Made by a program: the position numbers and the translations under genes. Below are positions 21,558-33,720 of a stretch of DNA of 64,000 bases, piece after piece. The notes beneath the pieces were generated by a model. That model was not told where the DNA came from. It made no database searches and was given only the letters and a program-made list of their open reading frames with translations. How positions within the stretch are numbered: position 1 is the stretch's first letter; every line of letters starts with the position of its first letter. The DNA comes from Bathelium albidoporum (taxonomy: Eukaryota; Ascomycota; Dothideomycetes; Trypetheliales; Trypetheliaceae), in NCBI GenBank assembly GCA_021031095.1, contig JAGFVP010000054.1, positions 1 through 64,000 on the forward strand, read 5' to 3'.

Positions 21558-22421
21558 ATGTCTCTTGCTCGCGCATTCACGACCCGTAGGGCAAAACGCC
21601 CAGAGGTTTCGGAGCCGCAGAATACCTCCAACGTTTCCAGGGCTTACAGCACTCGGATACCGGGCAAAGGTCTCAAAGCGAATCAAATATCCGGCCCGGT
21701 CGCGCTCTTGTCCACAACGAACATGCTATCGTATAACGCGCCCGATATTCAAGGAACTCCACGCATTCGTCACATCTCTACCTCATCAATCTCCAACATT
21801 CGGGTCGCGTCGACTTCGTCAGCTTCCTCGCAAGGTTCAAGTCCAGATTCAGATACTGGCAACAGCTCTCCAGAATCCATGACAGATGCTTCCTCTGTCA
21901 CCGACTCGGGCCCACCATCGCCCATGAACAACCACCTCTCCACCTACTTCCAAGCCCCAAAGGCCATTTCTCGCTCTCAGTCTACTTCATCTCTGCGAAG
22001 CCAGGCCACGCACGGCAAGTCACTCTCCATTGATAGCGTGCCTTCCGTCCCATCGCGCGCTCCATCGCACAGCAAGCGCGCGCACCAAGACATGGCCCGG
22101 AAGCGGTCCCTCCACCACCACGGCTCTGTCCCCAACTTTCGCCAGTCCAAAGAAAGCCCACGTCCAGTCACAGCCGAGGTGTTTGCACGGGGCAGTGTCG
22201 AGCCTAACCATCCTTTTGGCAAAGAGCTGGACCAGCTGATGGAGGTTGCCGAGGAGTTCAACGGTGCCGTGAGAAATATTGAGCTGGATGAGGACTTTGC
22301 GTACATGCAGAGCAGGGGCCTCGGTCGCTTTGATGCCAATGACTACATGCTTGAGATTTCTGGTCTCTACTCAATGCGCTTCGAGGACCAGATTGCCATT
22401 GTCGAGCAGGCGTGGATCTGA
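21558..22421 (+). CDS. Conserved filamentous-fungal protein, function unknown
   Basis: Intronless, 287 residues starting MSLARAFTTRRAKR. The first 210 residues are Ser/Thr/Pro-rich and probably disordered, with many basic-Ser phosphorylation-type sites (for example RSQSTSSLRSQ). The last 75 residues (from HPFGKELDQLMEVAEEFN through SRGLGRFDANDYM) are predicted helical and carry the conserved part. This kind of protein is widespread in Pezizomycotina as an uncharacterised, apparently cytosolic protein. The open frame begins at 21480, but the ATG at 21558 gives the conserved N-terminus. A signalling or regulatory role is only a guess from the phosphosite-rich composition. Confidence 0.8.
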   Translation: MSLARAFTTRRAKRPEVSEPQNTSNVSRAYSTRIPGKGLKANQISGPVALLSTTNMLSYNAPDIQGTPRIRHISTSSISNIRVASTSSASSQGSSPDSDTGNSSPESMTDASSVTDSGPPSPMNNHLSTYFQAPKAISRSQSTSSLRSQATHGKSLSIDSVPSVPSRAPSHSKRAHQDMARKRSLHHHGSVPNFRQSKESPRPVTAEVFARGSVEPNHPFGKELDQLMEVAEEFNGAVRNIELDEDFAYMQSRGLGRFDANDYMLEISGLYSMRFEDQIAIVEQAWI

Positions 22422-24116
22422 GGATAGAACGCTATGGCTGATGGCCTTTCTTGATCAGTGTTACTGCTACTAAGAGGCAGGCTCTCTTTATCCAATCTTT
22501 TGGGGGAACAGACTTTCAATGGGTTCTGCTGTCCCTTTTCTTGATTTCCTGTGAATAGCTTCGATTTCTTTCGATTTATCTTTCATGACTCTCCTTAATG
22601 CACTATTCTTAAAGTTACGGCAGGGATTTGAAGTGGCGCGCAGGCGTCTATGGCATTCATTCCTTCTTGAAGATGTCATTTGCTCCTGCTTACATTCCTT
22701 ACATGGAGGAATCTAGTTTTGGTGAAGTGGGCAGCGTTCGATTGGAGTGGTAGCGGATGTGGACAGGGTTCGCTCAAGTCGTTGCTACTATTGCAATTAT
22801 AGGATCTTCAGGTGGTTGGAAATTATTTTTGGTTCTATCTATGAGCCCGTCCACGTACTGACTGGAGTTCACATGGGAATCAACGTGCGCATCTTATCTG
22901 CCATATTCTCAATGTCTGAAATGAGATGATATTTTAAGGTTCTGCTGCTACACGTGAACCCACGTCATTCCTTGCTGAGTCAACAAGGCATATGCTGGCA
23001 GTGCTGTAACTGGTATTGTCGTGAGCACCGTGCGATGCAAGTCTCAAATGCGCTGGGGAGGCTACAAGGTGTTCCCCCGAAAGGCGTTCGCCGACCGAGA
23101 CAAGTAAAAGCATAGAAGGAGGACGCCAAGCGAAAGATGGATCACTATGCAATCATGCAAACCTGTTCGCCCCATCTGCCGCAGATCAAAGTACGTGGCG
23201 GCCCATGGGGTCGCAAACGTGTCGTACCCTTGCACGCCTGGGACCCAGCAGAACGATGGCCCACAGATCCGGGAACGTCCCGTACGCCCGATTTGGCACC
23301 AAGATATTGTTCGTAGCTACTGCGCAATCGAGCATCGAGTTCACAAAGCTTTGCTTTCTCCACGAGTGACAATAGGATACTGTTTCGATGTACCCATATG
23401 CCTAGTATGCGGTTGTACCCCGGGCCAGATTCTGAACAGAGCCAAAAGACCACCTGGGCGTATTTCCATCGTGTCTTTCCAATAACTTGAAAAAGCCACC
23501 TGAGCCGGTCTTGGCTTCTGATGTTCGTACGACCACGAGGGATGTGGACAAGCCATCGGGGGTCGGATATGATTACTGGGCAACCGAACCTGATTCTTTA
23601 CCTTACCTGTGTGGTGAGCTGTTCATTCCGCAGTCAAGCGAAGTTTTTGGTCTGAGAATCGTCTGTGGAATCCTATGTGGCTTTCCACGTCAGAAAAGCA
23701 AGCCGCGCGATTGGCTCGAAAAGGCTGCCTAGGTTAGCTCCTACAATCTCTTGTGTTCCCTCAGGTGAAAACTTCTGGCTAAGATAGGCTATTCATTCAA
23801 GCCACCGGCTCGACTTAGGCTCGAACCTTGCTTGGATGACTCAGCCTCCTCTCAAGCTAAAGCCTGGGGCCCTGAAAGCATTGGTCCACTGTACGAATCA
23901 TAAAAGCCCTACGCAATGGTGATTGATAAAATAAAATTAGGTCGGGCCTGTATTGAGACACCTGAACTTTACTGTGAATCATAAATCTAGGAAATAGACC
24001 TCTTTGGCGACAAAATTTCTTCTTCCAAAATCAGTAAGGAAAACGTTCACAGGGTTGACTCCGTGTCCTGAATTCTCATTAGTACTCAATAATATATTCA
24101 GGTTTTACCTTAAGGA
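22422..24116. other. Gene-poor stretch at the start of the accessory region
   Basis: About 1.7 kb with overlapping short open frames on both strands but no frame showing domain character or intron logic. No transposase or repeat recognised. It marks the change from housekeeping to accessory gene content. Confidence 0.4.
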
Positions 24117-26090
24117 TCATCTTGAACTTTTGGTACAGACCCAATATTTTAATTTATGACGCTCAATTTCAAAGCCCAAATTCTCCGGCTTGGAAACATG
24201 CCATGACTTCTTGGTCGCTGAAGTCAACAGTACCCGCCCTTTGTTAGCTAGTGATTTGTCCATATCGTGGATGCGGGTTTCGGAATCTGCATTAGGTGAG
24301 TCCATTGAGTTTCCAGCAATGACCATCGTTAGGGTCCCGGGACTCATACTAGCAAGCAAGTCGCTCATTTCGGCTGTGTGTATCCGCAATCCCTCATATG
24401 CTTTCAGCGACGACAGGTCGTCGTTGTTCTTTAAATTAATAGATGTAGGGTCTATTAATTTCCGATACGAACCGCTGTTGGACAGCTGACCTTCGGACTC
24501 ATAGTTAAACCAGTATTGGAAAGCTTGGCTGGACATGCGAGGGCTGATTAAGATGTTACGGAAGCCAGATCTAGTCGCTTGCCTAGGTAGATCTCTCACC
24601 TCATCTCGCTCGAGGGCTTCGAATGCAGCAAGCTTCAGTTCCAGGGGATGGTTGTGCGTTGCGTCGGGGTCGACAGCGTGAATCGACCCGGGTTTTTCAA
24701 GGGCGATAGAGAGAATGTCATCGTCTGAGCCAGTAGGAGCGAGGATGACATCATCAGAATTGATTGACAGAACGCGTAGGACCTCTATGACGTCGTCGGC
24801 ACTGAAGCTCGTTGATTTCGGTTTCTCCTGTTTGGCAGAATGCACTGCGCCCTCGTAGTAAGTCCGCCGACTGTGGTTCTGGTAGCACACACTGGGTAAA
24901 GGCACATCGGGACGCTTAAGGCCTTCCGGCGCCGGCAAGAACGACGTCTGGACCAATGAGACATCAAGCTGCGCAGATGACTCCTGCTTGCTGCATCCGA
25001 TCCAGATGTAAAATGGAATCCTTAGACCAGGCAGCATAGCATTGCGTTTATTAATACTGAGCCTTGTTCCGAAGCGGTACTCGAGGTAATCACGGCGTCA
25101 ATCCTGCTCAAACCAAGTCCACCAAAAGGTACGATTGAGCTAAGTGCAGTGATGGTCAAGAAAGCCGCCAACATAGCCTTGCCTCATGAAGTCGATCTTG
25201 GCCTGAGTGTAGAAGTCCACGATTCCACTTATACCTGCAAGGGCCAGAAGCGAAGTGCTCATGTCAATAACAGGGAGGAAGTCCGGAATCATAGTTAAGG
25301 AATAGCTCATTGTAATCACGTCTGTTCCCCTGCTCCCCTCCCCATCAGAGGCTTCGTAATCATGAAGATTGAAGTAGCGGCAGTCCATGCAAATCACTTT
25401 GATGTTCCTCCAACCCAATCTGTCGGATCGTGCTTGCGCGATCTCGAGCAAAGATGGACTGAGATCGACAAGGTAGACTGTGCTGAAAAACCTGGGAACA
25501 TGCACATGCTTGCCATCTGTTCGATATTGCAGCCAGTGCCGCCACCAATCTACGAGAGTGAATTCAGCAAGCTGGGAGAATGTCGATAGATGAGGAGGAC
25601 AGACATCTACCCACACCAACCCGCGATAGCACTGCTTGCACTTTAACTGAGCTGCGACAAGCCGGATCATATCATCGCGTCCACGCAGAAGGGCGGTCCG
25701 GGTCGTGCCGTAGGCATCTGCTTGGTATTCGTAGAAGCTCTCGAGCGCATCCTGTTGGGCGCCGCTCCCATCACCAGTTTGTGACTTGAGGAAGCTACCA
25801 CAAACAAGCTTTAGATATGAATGCAACGTTCCAAGCATAAAGCCTAGTTTAAACTTGAAGGAAGCAGCATCTTCCCAAATCGTCGGCAGCCCAAGCAATA
25901 CGACGCGGACGACGGAAGAAGCGAGCAAACATATAAGCAGCGCCACAGAAGGAAAGCAGAGGAGTCTCGATTGGTACGAATTAAGGTAATCTTGATGTTG
26001 TAGTGTGATGAGCGGGTCATAAAAGTGGATTGATTGTTTGTAAGAGTGAAGGTCTGAGAGGGACCGGAGGGTAGCACACGCTTGTGCCAC
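24117..26090 (-). pseudogene. BTA1: Decayed betaine lipid (DGTS) synthase
   Basis: BTA1 makes the betaine lipid DGTS from diacylglycerol and S-adenosylmethionine, using an N-terminal methyltransferase and a C-terminal aminocarboxypropyl transferase (DUF3419). Both halves are recognisable: a membrane segment, YGTTRTALLRGRDDM, an SAM loop GGGTG, VYLVDLSPSLLEIA and VITMSYSLTMIPDF in the first half; HAVDPDATHNHPLELK, SSQAFQYWF and GLRIHTAEMSDL in the second. Defects: no in-frame ATG before the conserved region; a one-base loss near 25511-25518 shifts the frame just after the SAM loop (even with an intron ending at GTAG removed); in-frame stops at 25140-25142 (TAG) and 25098-25100 (TGA) sit in a conserved stretch that continues with RRDYLEYRFG; and a large part of the DUF3419 half between AFQYWF and GLRIHT is missing. 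The loop also has Cys where Trp is usual. Confidence 0.8.
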
Positions 26091-26159
26091 TTCCTTTCAA
26101 CACTTGGATTCTCGTAAGGAGGAACCCAGCTTAGGAACGCTGAGCCTGACAGACAGAAG

Positions 26160-26546
26160 TCACCTCCTTAATATCCATCAGCCACGGTGTTCCACTTCGC
26201 AGCTGTGAAAGCTCCTGATCCTGCCACAGTAGAACTTCCCGATCGCGGAGCAGAAGTCAATGTGCGCAACAATCACAATCGGAAACCTCTCCATTGTTTC
26301 GCCTACGAAATATCCCAAGCCTGAGGCCGTCAAGCTCCTCTTGGACAATGGAGCTACGATCAATAGTCTAAACAACTTTAGACGAACAGCGTTGGATTTG
26401 TCGATTGCATCCATGTGCGATCGGTGTCAAGCTACCACACAAGTCCTCCTTGTGCACGGCGCTGTGCTCAAGAACCCAACAGAAAAGGCGCGCAAGAACC
26501 ATGCAGAATTGTTCCGGAGTGGCAATAAACTAAAGCCACTGCCTTA
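26160..26546 (+). pseudogene. Ankyrin-repeat gene relic
   Basis: Two partial ankyrin repeats are visible: RGAEVNVRNNHNRKPLHC in one frame (about 26240-26300) and, after a frame change near 26310-26320, EAVKLLLDNGATINSLNNFR plus TQVLLVHGAVL in another. The second frame is open from 26260 to 26546, the first is closed by TGA. This is a fragment of a larger ankyrin protein, broken by a frameshift. It lies just upstream of, and opposite to, the BTA1 relic. Confidence 0.65.
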
Positions 26547-26979
26547 ACTTGCGGCTACAGCGCGTATTCCCATTTTAAGCATTGACCGTGGTTCGTCAAG
26601 TTCTCAGCCACTGTGGGAGTCGACTTTGAATGACACGAATTTTATGGTATACAGCCGATATAACAGTCAAAATGACGCGGGACTCACCCCTAATACTGAA
26701 GGACCAGGCGCTTCAGCAGATTATTCAACGTTAGAAGAGAAGCCGGGCGTCAGAGAAGGAGCACACATACTGGAGGAGCCTCATATGAAGAGGAGAGATA
26801 AATTCAAGCCAAATATGAGCTGAGTTAGGAGGAGGGAGGAAGGGAAGCAGTAGCCGAAAGTTTCCACTTTGAAGGTATGCAGGCAACACTCTTCTCCATT
26901 GCCTGGGAAAGCTGAAGCAAAGAGGGGACCAAAATCTTTGGGGTTTCTATTCAGGTTCTACCCACAACAAGCAATACGA
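26547..26979. other. Intergenic region with no recognised feature
   Basis: About 430 bases between the ankyrin relic and the 3' end of the Hsp70-like gene. One short open frame (26626-26823) has no recognisable content. Confidence 0.4.
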
Positions 26980-29178
26980 TCATGGAGAAGTAGGATTGGA
27001 ACCACCGCTTATCTTTCTGCCGAGCCTCCAAGCAGATTTTTTGGATTTCAAGACACCATCTTCAAGAATGAGTGGTGGAGGAGGGCTTTGCAAGGCTGGA
27101 ACTGACGAAGCTGTTGGTGATGCCCACTCCACCTTGATCGGTTTATCTTTGCTCAGCTTCTTTCCGTTGAACCCTGGATGGGATAAGCAATGAATCGGAA
27201 AACGCAATTCAGTGTACTCACAGAGCTCGAAGCGGAGATCGGCAGGTCCGATAAGCACCTTGATCTGATACTTGACTTGATAATAAGCCTGGCCAAATTG
27301 CCATATGTGACGGTTCTTTTTCTTGAATTCATCTTCATCCGCGCTGGAGAGGTCAGACTCGATGTCGCACAGCTTTTGTACCCCCGTGTCTGTACGGGCC
27401 TCCATCAGTCTCTGGCAAAGTCTCGCACATTTCGCTGACACTCACCTGGCCCTGCAAAGTGTGGCAGCAGATCCTTCTCATCGTAAGAAACGACAACCTC
27501 AGTAGGAAAGGCCCTAATGCTGTCCGCAAGATCCACTTTCCTCATAAATTCATGTTTGATGGGACTGTCAATCGAGACTGGTTCGCCCTTCACATTTTCA
27601 GCAATTGATGACAGTCATTGTCGTGGTGAACGAGTCAGACAAACCTTCTTCACGAACCACTCTACGGATCTCAAGACATACGTTTTACCATCTCGCGAAT
27701 CTTTCTTGATCTCTCTCCCGACATGGCCCGGATTTTGCTTGTCATATATCTCTTTGCAAACGATACCGTACGAAGCTCGACAGCAGCGCCATCCAATGAC
27801 CGATTGTCCAGCATTGAGCTTGCGTAATCGATCAGCCACCAATCCTTTACAGACGGCCAGTTGAGGATCGGGAGCCACTCGGACTCGTATGAACTGCGCG
27901 TTCGGATGAAGATCCGAACCATTTCCGTAGCGCGCTTTGAGCTGGTCTTGCACGTAGACGGATTGACTCAGCCCTCCCGACAAAACCAGATAGCTTACGT
28001 TCTCATCCGGCAGTGTGCGGTTCAAATTTTGCAGCTGCAAATCTATGGACCTAAAAAGCTTTTGGAGCTGCTTGTCGAAGAGCTTCCGAAGGTCATCTTT
28101 TGACATCAGCATTTCGCCTCGCTCGATGTTTGCTGCGGGATTCGAGTAACTGTGGGAAAGGCCTGGTATGACGATCGAGAACATCGGCGTCTCGTCCGGG
28201 GCACCGTGTTCGCATTTGATATTCTGAAATTCTCTGGCCTTCATCATCTCATACACCGCTTCTTGGATATCCAGCTCCAGCGGCTGAGATTGGTCTGCCT
28301 CCCGAAGACGGCCCTCTGCAAAATCCATGAAGTCGCTGTCAATCGCGGCCGAACCGACATTTGCGCCTTGGACGACGTCGACTTGCTGCAAGGTCAGAAC
28401 GCGAATGGCCGTGTCCGTGACGCGAAGCGTCGACAAGTCTGTAGTGCCGCCACCAGCATCACAGATGAGCAGCAGATCGCGCTCGCTGAAGATGCCAGCA
28501 TTCTCAGTCGATGTGTGCACGGCAGCAGCTTCAGCTTCAGTGAGACCAATGGTAACAGAATGTTTAGCATTGAGGGGCCCTTCGAAACCAGCCTGTCCGA
28601 TAAGAGATCGAAAATTTTCAACGCCAGGGTACGGTTTCCATGTTGTTGGTACACTAAAGAGGAATTCAATCTCTGCATCTTCCCATGAAGTACCTCCCAA
28701 TTCTGGCGATAACTTCAACTTGATGTGCTCATACAAAAGGCCAAGGTAGTCTCGACACCAGCCTTGAACCTCGGAATAGGAGCTCGGAGTGTTCTGTGGA
28801 TCCACCGATCGCTGCTTGTCAAAGAAATCTGGATCAATGAGAGTTTTGAACCACTCCTTAGTCGATCCATACTCTGGCCTTTGCTCCATTTTCGACTCAG
28901 CGAGAAACCCCCATGACGATGGTCTTGAGGATCCGTGCGGATACACAAGTACTGTCGGCACTTTGTTCTCACAAGCTTGTGCTCGGCCTGGCCATTTCTG
29001 AACCCACCGGACAGTATCTGCGCCCGATGATAAGTTGATGTACGACACGCCTAAGTTTGAAGAATTAGTTCCATTCTGGCCTCTCGCTTCGGAGTCAATA
29101 ATCTCAATAGGACTCACCTGTACAAGTCTGCCCCAAATCAATTCCAACCACAAGATCTGGTTTGGAAGGATTTCTCAT
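26980..29178 (-). CDS. Hsp70-like (HSPA12-type) ATPase
   Basis: Five exons (29118-29178, 27645-29050, 27446-27587, 27222-27389, 26980-27173) give 656 residues. The first exon supplies the phosphate-1 loop VVGIDLGQTCTGVSY; phosphate-2 is LLICDAGGGTTDLS (about 210-225); the adenosine loop is VLSGGLSQSVYVQDQL. So the actin/Hsp70 nucleotide-binding fold is complete, but there is no classical Hsp70 substrate-binding domain; instead a beta-rich tail ends with DLRFELWFNGKKLSKDKPIKVEW, typical of the large fungal Hsp70-like family related to HSPA12. Intron 4 (27174-27221, 48 nt) contains no stop and keeps frame, so a retained-intron isoform is possible. The substrate and pathway of these proteins are unknown; they are expanded in accessory regions of filamentous fungi. 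Confidence 0.85.
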
Positions 29179-30068
29179 TATTCACTGTCTTTTCGTATAG
29201 TCTCAATTGAATGAAGCGGAATTGCAATGTGCAAAAAGAGTCCGAAATTTGAGCCGAATGCTGGATTAAGAATTTTGGGCTTGCGCGGTGGCGTTCCGAG
29301 CCGTATCTAAAAATGGTCTGGGCACCAGAACCACCCAACAAGTAGGTCTTTTCATATCGTGCATTTCCAAATTTGCTCTGGAGCATCTAATATGCACGGC
29401 GTTTTGGCGTCTGCAGGACGGCACCTCAGCCTCGCAGATCGGATGATGGGGGCTGCGGCGGAACAAGCAATTTCTCAGCCACAAGCACCCATCAATAGAG
29501 GTTACAACAATTGTCGCAACCGAATGAATACACGCCAAAAGTTTAGTCTCAAGTTGTGCAGCCCCTTATCAAATTCACAAATGTTTATTTAACGATCTCA
29601 ATCATCTAACAAATCAATCCATCATAGCAGTGTATGACTGGGTTGAGTGGCATCCTGACAGCACTTAGACGACACCACTTCTTCTGTGGGGCACCACTGC
29701 ACCTAACCGATCATCATCAGCAAACATATGGCTGGACAGCGTACCTGGCATTGTCCGTGCCACCAGAAGCAAATGTCCGCCTAATTGCGAGATTTTTGCG
29801 AACCACTCCTCAGGTTGCTCAGCCCCCCACCTTCAATCGACTGTTGACAGGGGCCGGGAAGCTATCTCGCCTGATGCAGCCAGGCGCCAGACGCCTTTGG
29901 CTTTATTTCCATAGCGCAATGCTTCGAGCCGCTCTGGTGCCAGGCTGGAATGATGGGGCTGTCTGGCAAGCCGGATAACCTAGGGATGGCTCCTCCTCTG
30001 GGTCTTCTCTGAGCTTCAAACATTCGTCGCTTCTTGCTAACTTGGTTCTGTCATTTTGTCTACCCATC
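29179..30068. other. Divergent upstream region
   Basis: About 890 bases between the Hsp70-like gene and the next gene on the plus strand. An open frame at 29634-29978 has no recognisable domain and starts with no clear signal; it might hide a signal-peptide exon of the next gene, but none could be built. Confidence 0.35.
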
Positions 30069-31498
30069 ATGCTGTCGAGCGATGTCAGGCTCACAACGAC
30101 TATCGCAGGCCAAACCACATCATACACTGTCTCGGCTACATGGACCCCGGGTGCAAGCTTCGTGACTGCGGTTTTCAATCAACTAGCGACTCCTGAGACT
30201 CTGTCCTATTCGATAGGACCAGGGAACCAGCTGTCCTTCTTAACACCTGTGGCTGCTTCGACTGGTACATCTAGCAAATCAACTACTTCCACTGGATCTC
30301 AGTCGACTATTTCCAGTCCAGTCTCGACAGCAATAGCTTCCACGCCCGGCCCGACAACACCTGGAACAACACCTACGTCCGCCCCAACATCATCGCCAAC
30401 AATAACAACCAGTTCTAGCACCTCTAGCCCTTCCCTTCCACCGAAGCAGACGAAGAGCGTGAACCACGAGGCTGGCGTAAGCAATGGTGCTGCGGCTGGA
30501 ATCGGAATTGGCTGCGCGGTCATCGGAGCCTTACTTGCTGCATTGGGGGTATGGATCTTGATGCGACAGAAGAGACATCATCGTCGATCATATGGTGCTC
30601 CTGTTGAGAGGTCTCTCTCATATGAAGGAGGTGTTTCGGGAAAAGGCTCCTCTGGGGGTAGCCCTCCAATAGCCCTTCAGTCTCTACCTACGAGCACGGT
30701 TGATCGCATGCTACCACAACCACTTGACGACAGTACCATCAGCCGCGATTTCTCCAAGCTCGGTACAGCATTAAAGAACCACGCCCAGACCTATTACGTG
30801 TCAGAGAAAGACTCATTGGCGAGAGCAGACACGGCCGCCATCCAACGGTTGCTCGGATCTGAGTCTTCGCTGGATAGCGGGACCGTCGCTGATATGCTAG
30901 CACGCGCGAATTCGCGCGTCAGTGCGACACGATACCTTCTTGCATGGGCAGTTGTTCAACGGATTGATGACGATCTCCTGCCTCCCGGTGTGGCAACTTG
31001 TATGCAATCAATGGCAGGGCTTGCTGATAATCCCAAAGGTGAATAATCAACATGTGAAGATATTCTGGACAGCGCTGACCTCTTATAGGACGAGCAGCAT
31101 GTCTAGGTCGTTGGCGAGCCATTTCCGCATTACTCATGCAGGATACCTATGGCAAAGCGCAACTCTCGCCAAATGACAGCAGAGTCCGCCGTGCAAATGA
31201 ACTTGCGGATGCTCTCGATAACGTGCTCCGTCCTTTTGCTTCCAGTCGCTACGGCCATGACGAGCGTGTCAACAATTTGCAAGGCGTCATACAGCGTGCG
31301 GTCAGATACGGCTACCTATTGTTCTCTCAGCCTAGCACCTGGGATTTCGACTGGATCCTTCCTAAAGAGGAGAGCGGGGATCGTATCGTGGTTTTCCCAG
31401 CACTGCTACAAGTGACTGATGAGCAGGGCAACATTCTCACTAGGCCCAGACGCATGACGGAGAAAGGGCTCGCCAACCGAATGTTCATGCGAGGCTGA
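30069..31498 (+). CDS. Ser/Thr-rich single-pass membrane protein
   Basis: Exons 30069-31038 and 31089-31498 give 459 residues. The first 130 residues are beta-strand-like then Ser/Thr/Pro-rich (mucin-like, likely O-glycosylated); a Gly/Ala-rich transmembrane helix (IGIGCAVIGALLAALGVWIL, about 150-170) is followed by the basic stop-transfer MRQKRHHRR. The cytosolic half contains ISRDFSKLGTALKNHAQTYY and a conserved helical region that continues over the intron to the C-terminus, found in many Pezizomycotina membrane proteins. The layout resembles cell-wall sensor-like proteins, but there is no WSC domain and no visible signal peptide, so either an upstream exon was missed or the N-terminus is translocated without one. 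The molecular function is unknown. Confidence 0.65.
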
Positions 31499-32308
31499 GA
31501 TAGGTGACACTGTGTCTTTCTACCATCGACACATCCAGAGTAAACCAAAGACATGTTACACCAAACACTTACACAGACTGAGGATCTATGCTCAGTCACC
31601 GGCTTTTCAGCGAGATGATAGCCATTCGTCTGTCTGATTAGTCTATGAATAATCAGTTAATATCTTAAATGAGTGCTTCGGACAGGGATCTTCTTAAGTT
31701 GATTGACCACTGATGGCAAATCTAGCAGCCCGATATTTCTTGTGTTGCCTTATAATAGATAGCTGGTATAGCTGGCATGATGAACATGAACATCTCTTCA
31801 TTTGTGGAATGGGATGTCTACTTCTCCAGGGAGAAGATGGGTTGCACGCTTTCTGCACATGTATCTAAGCCCCGGGTTACATCTCCCAGGATGGCAAGTC
31901 GTTGCGATGTAGATCGAAGGCCTTTGTAATGGTGGCGCAAGGCAGCAGGTCTCCTTGAATAAGAGGTATGATTAGGTTGATTGCCTTTTCATAATGCATA
32001 GCCACTTAAAGCAGTAAGGTGAGTTGCACAGCCAATGAGAAATTGCCCGTCAGTACAGATTTCAGCCCTCGGTTCAATAATCCTGGTTTTGACGAAAAAG
32101 CCAAGCCACGGCTGAGCTTGTATGTCGGCGAAATTAGGGCTGAATCCTAATCAATTCGGGAGATTGCCATTTTCGTACCCTTTCAGCCCCCATAATTATA
32201 GCCTTGCAGCGTGGGGATATCCCGCTCTCTGAGCACGATCTTGAGATTACGCACCTAAAACATCGCCAAGCTCGGCAGCCAATTTCCGCCAGCAAGTATC
32301 TACACGAT
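31499..32308. other. AT-rich intergenic region
   Basis: About 810 bases with no recognised gene, RNA or repeat. The open frame of the next gene extends back to 32204, but a family-like start is at 32309. Confidence 0.4.
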
Positions 32309-33311
32309 ATGGCACTTGTCGACCCCTCAATCATCTTCACCGGAATCAACAACGCATTTAAGCTTGCCAAATTTTGCTTGGAACTTAAAGAATCGAGCGA
32401 GGAAGTCCAGGTCTTTGGCAATCTGATCAACCGCGTTCGCAAAGACCGCGCTGAAGCGATCCGACGGCGGCGAGAGACGGCGGCTCTGCTCGAACACTTT
32501 CCGCAAAAGAAAACGTGGATCGATGGGACCATCAACGACATCGACGACGTGCTCTTTCAGATTGGCAGCTTGCTTGAAGATGCGCGGCTGGATAGTCAAG
32601 TGGGCAAATCGGTGAAGCTACAATATCGCTTCGAATGGGTGTTGTCGGTGAAAGGGGAGTTCATGGTGAAGCACACACTATTAGCGACGTGTCACCAGAG
32701 TATGCTGAGTGCTATGGCGGCAATGGATGGATTAAAGTTGAGCTCAGGCGAAATTCTTGTGCCACTATCCTCTCCAGGAGAAGCAGACATGGCAGAGGCA
32801 GATAGAGAGCCCTTGAGGCCGCCAGGGTTCAGACGAAAGAGAAACAAATCGGGCTCTTTCATCGCATACGAACCTGTGCAGGTCCAAAACTTTGCTGGTG
32901 AGTTATTGTGTATACTCTGGCAAAAACGTAACTTTGCTAATGAGGTCAAAAAAAGACGAATGCGACGAGGCTCTCTCCCAGAGACAGAGCGGAGAAGTGG
33001 AAAAGAGTGTCATCATATCAGAAGAAGCCCTGTATTCACCTTCAAAACCTTCCGCGACATCGGACTCTATATGGGACGACGTTGATCCGAGTGAAATAGT
33101 CAAGGCCGCCACAAATGCGATCGAGAGACAAGGCCAAGGGATGAAAAGCGTACCAAGCATTGCATTACCTCTGCGCGAAATCGATAGAGGGGGTGGTGAC
33201 ATCAGTGAGCAAAGAGGGGAGCAAAGACGAGAAGGAATGTCAGGACGGCGGAGGAAGCTGGCTGCGATGTTTGCGGATGCTGGTCCAGGTTTAGCGGAAT
33301 TATCCAGTTGA
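32309..33311 (+). CDS. Conserved fungal helical protein, unknown function
   Basis: Exons 32309-32897 and 32956-33311 give 314 residues. The first 150 residues form a helix-rich domain (TGINNAFKLAKFCLELKESS, then RRRETAALLEHFPQKKTWID and KLQYRFEWVLS) that recurs as a stand-alone N-terminal domain in Pezizomycotina. A basic linker (RPPGFRRKRNKSG) and a Ser/Glu-rich C-terminal part follow, ending with a basic RRRKLAAMFADAG helix. No catalytic motif is seen. It resembles in style the helical-domain gene at 12680-14053, but direct homology cannot be shown by eye. Confidence 0.65.
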
Positions 33312-33720
33312 GATAACAAATGCGAAAAATCTCGAACGAGTGTACAGAGTATGATCTGGGCCACTGTAATTTTGCCCGCCGTCAAAGACGATGTCTAACG
33401 CATTCACCATACTTTTGCCCACATCAGAGGGTATTATACAGCAATATGCAGCTTAGAAAGATATTAAGAACTTTAAGCGCATATTCTAGCCATGATTAAT
33501 TGGGATTAGGACAAAAAAAATTGGATTTTCTATTTTTTTAGATTTGTCGCTGTTGAACTAATGAGAAATGAACTGGCGGATTCTTCCAATTTTAGCTTAA
33601 TTCTAAGTTGTCAAAATGTTAATTCGCACCGACACTAAGTCGACATTATTCAATCCAAGATTGTATCAAGAGGTTTCTGAAGTTGATGGTGGCAGACCAA
33701 GACGCGGTAACACTTCCCAT
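33312..33720. other. AT-rich 3' intergenic region between convergent genes
   Basis: About 410 bases, notably AT-rich with T and A runs around 33515-33545. No gene recognised. Confidence 0.4.

Noticed and set aside
23147..23732. Several 80-110 codon frames on both strands
   Set aside because: Overlapping in different frames, no domain character, no splice continuity.
29634..29978. 115-codon plus-strand frame upstream of the membrane protein
   Set aside because: Arg/Leu-rich with no recognisable domain and no splice path giving a signal peptide to the gene at 30069.
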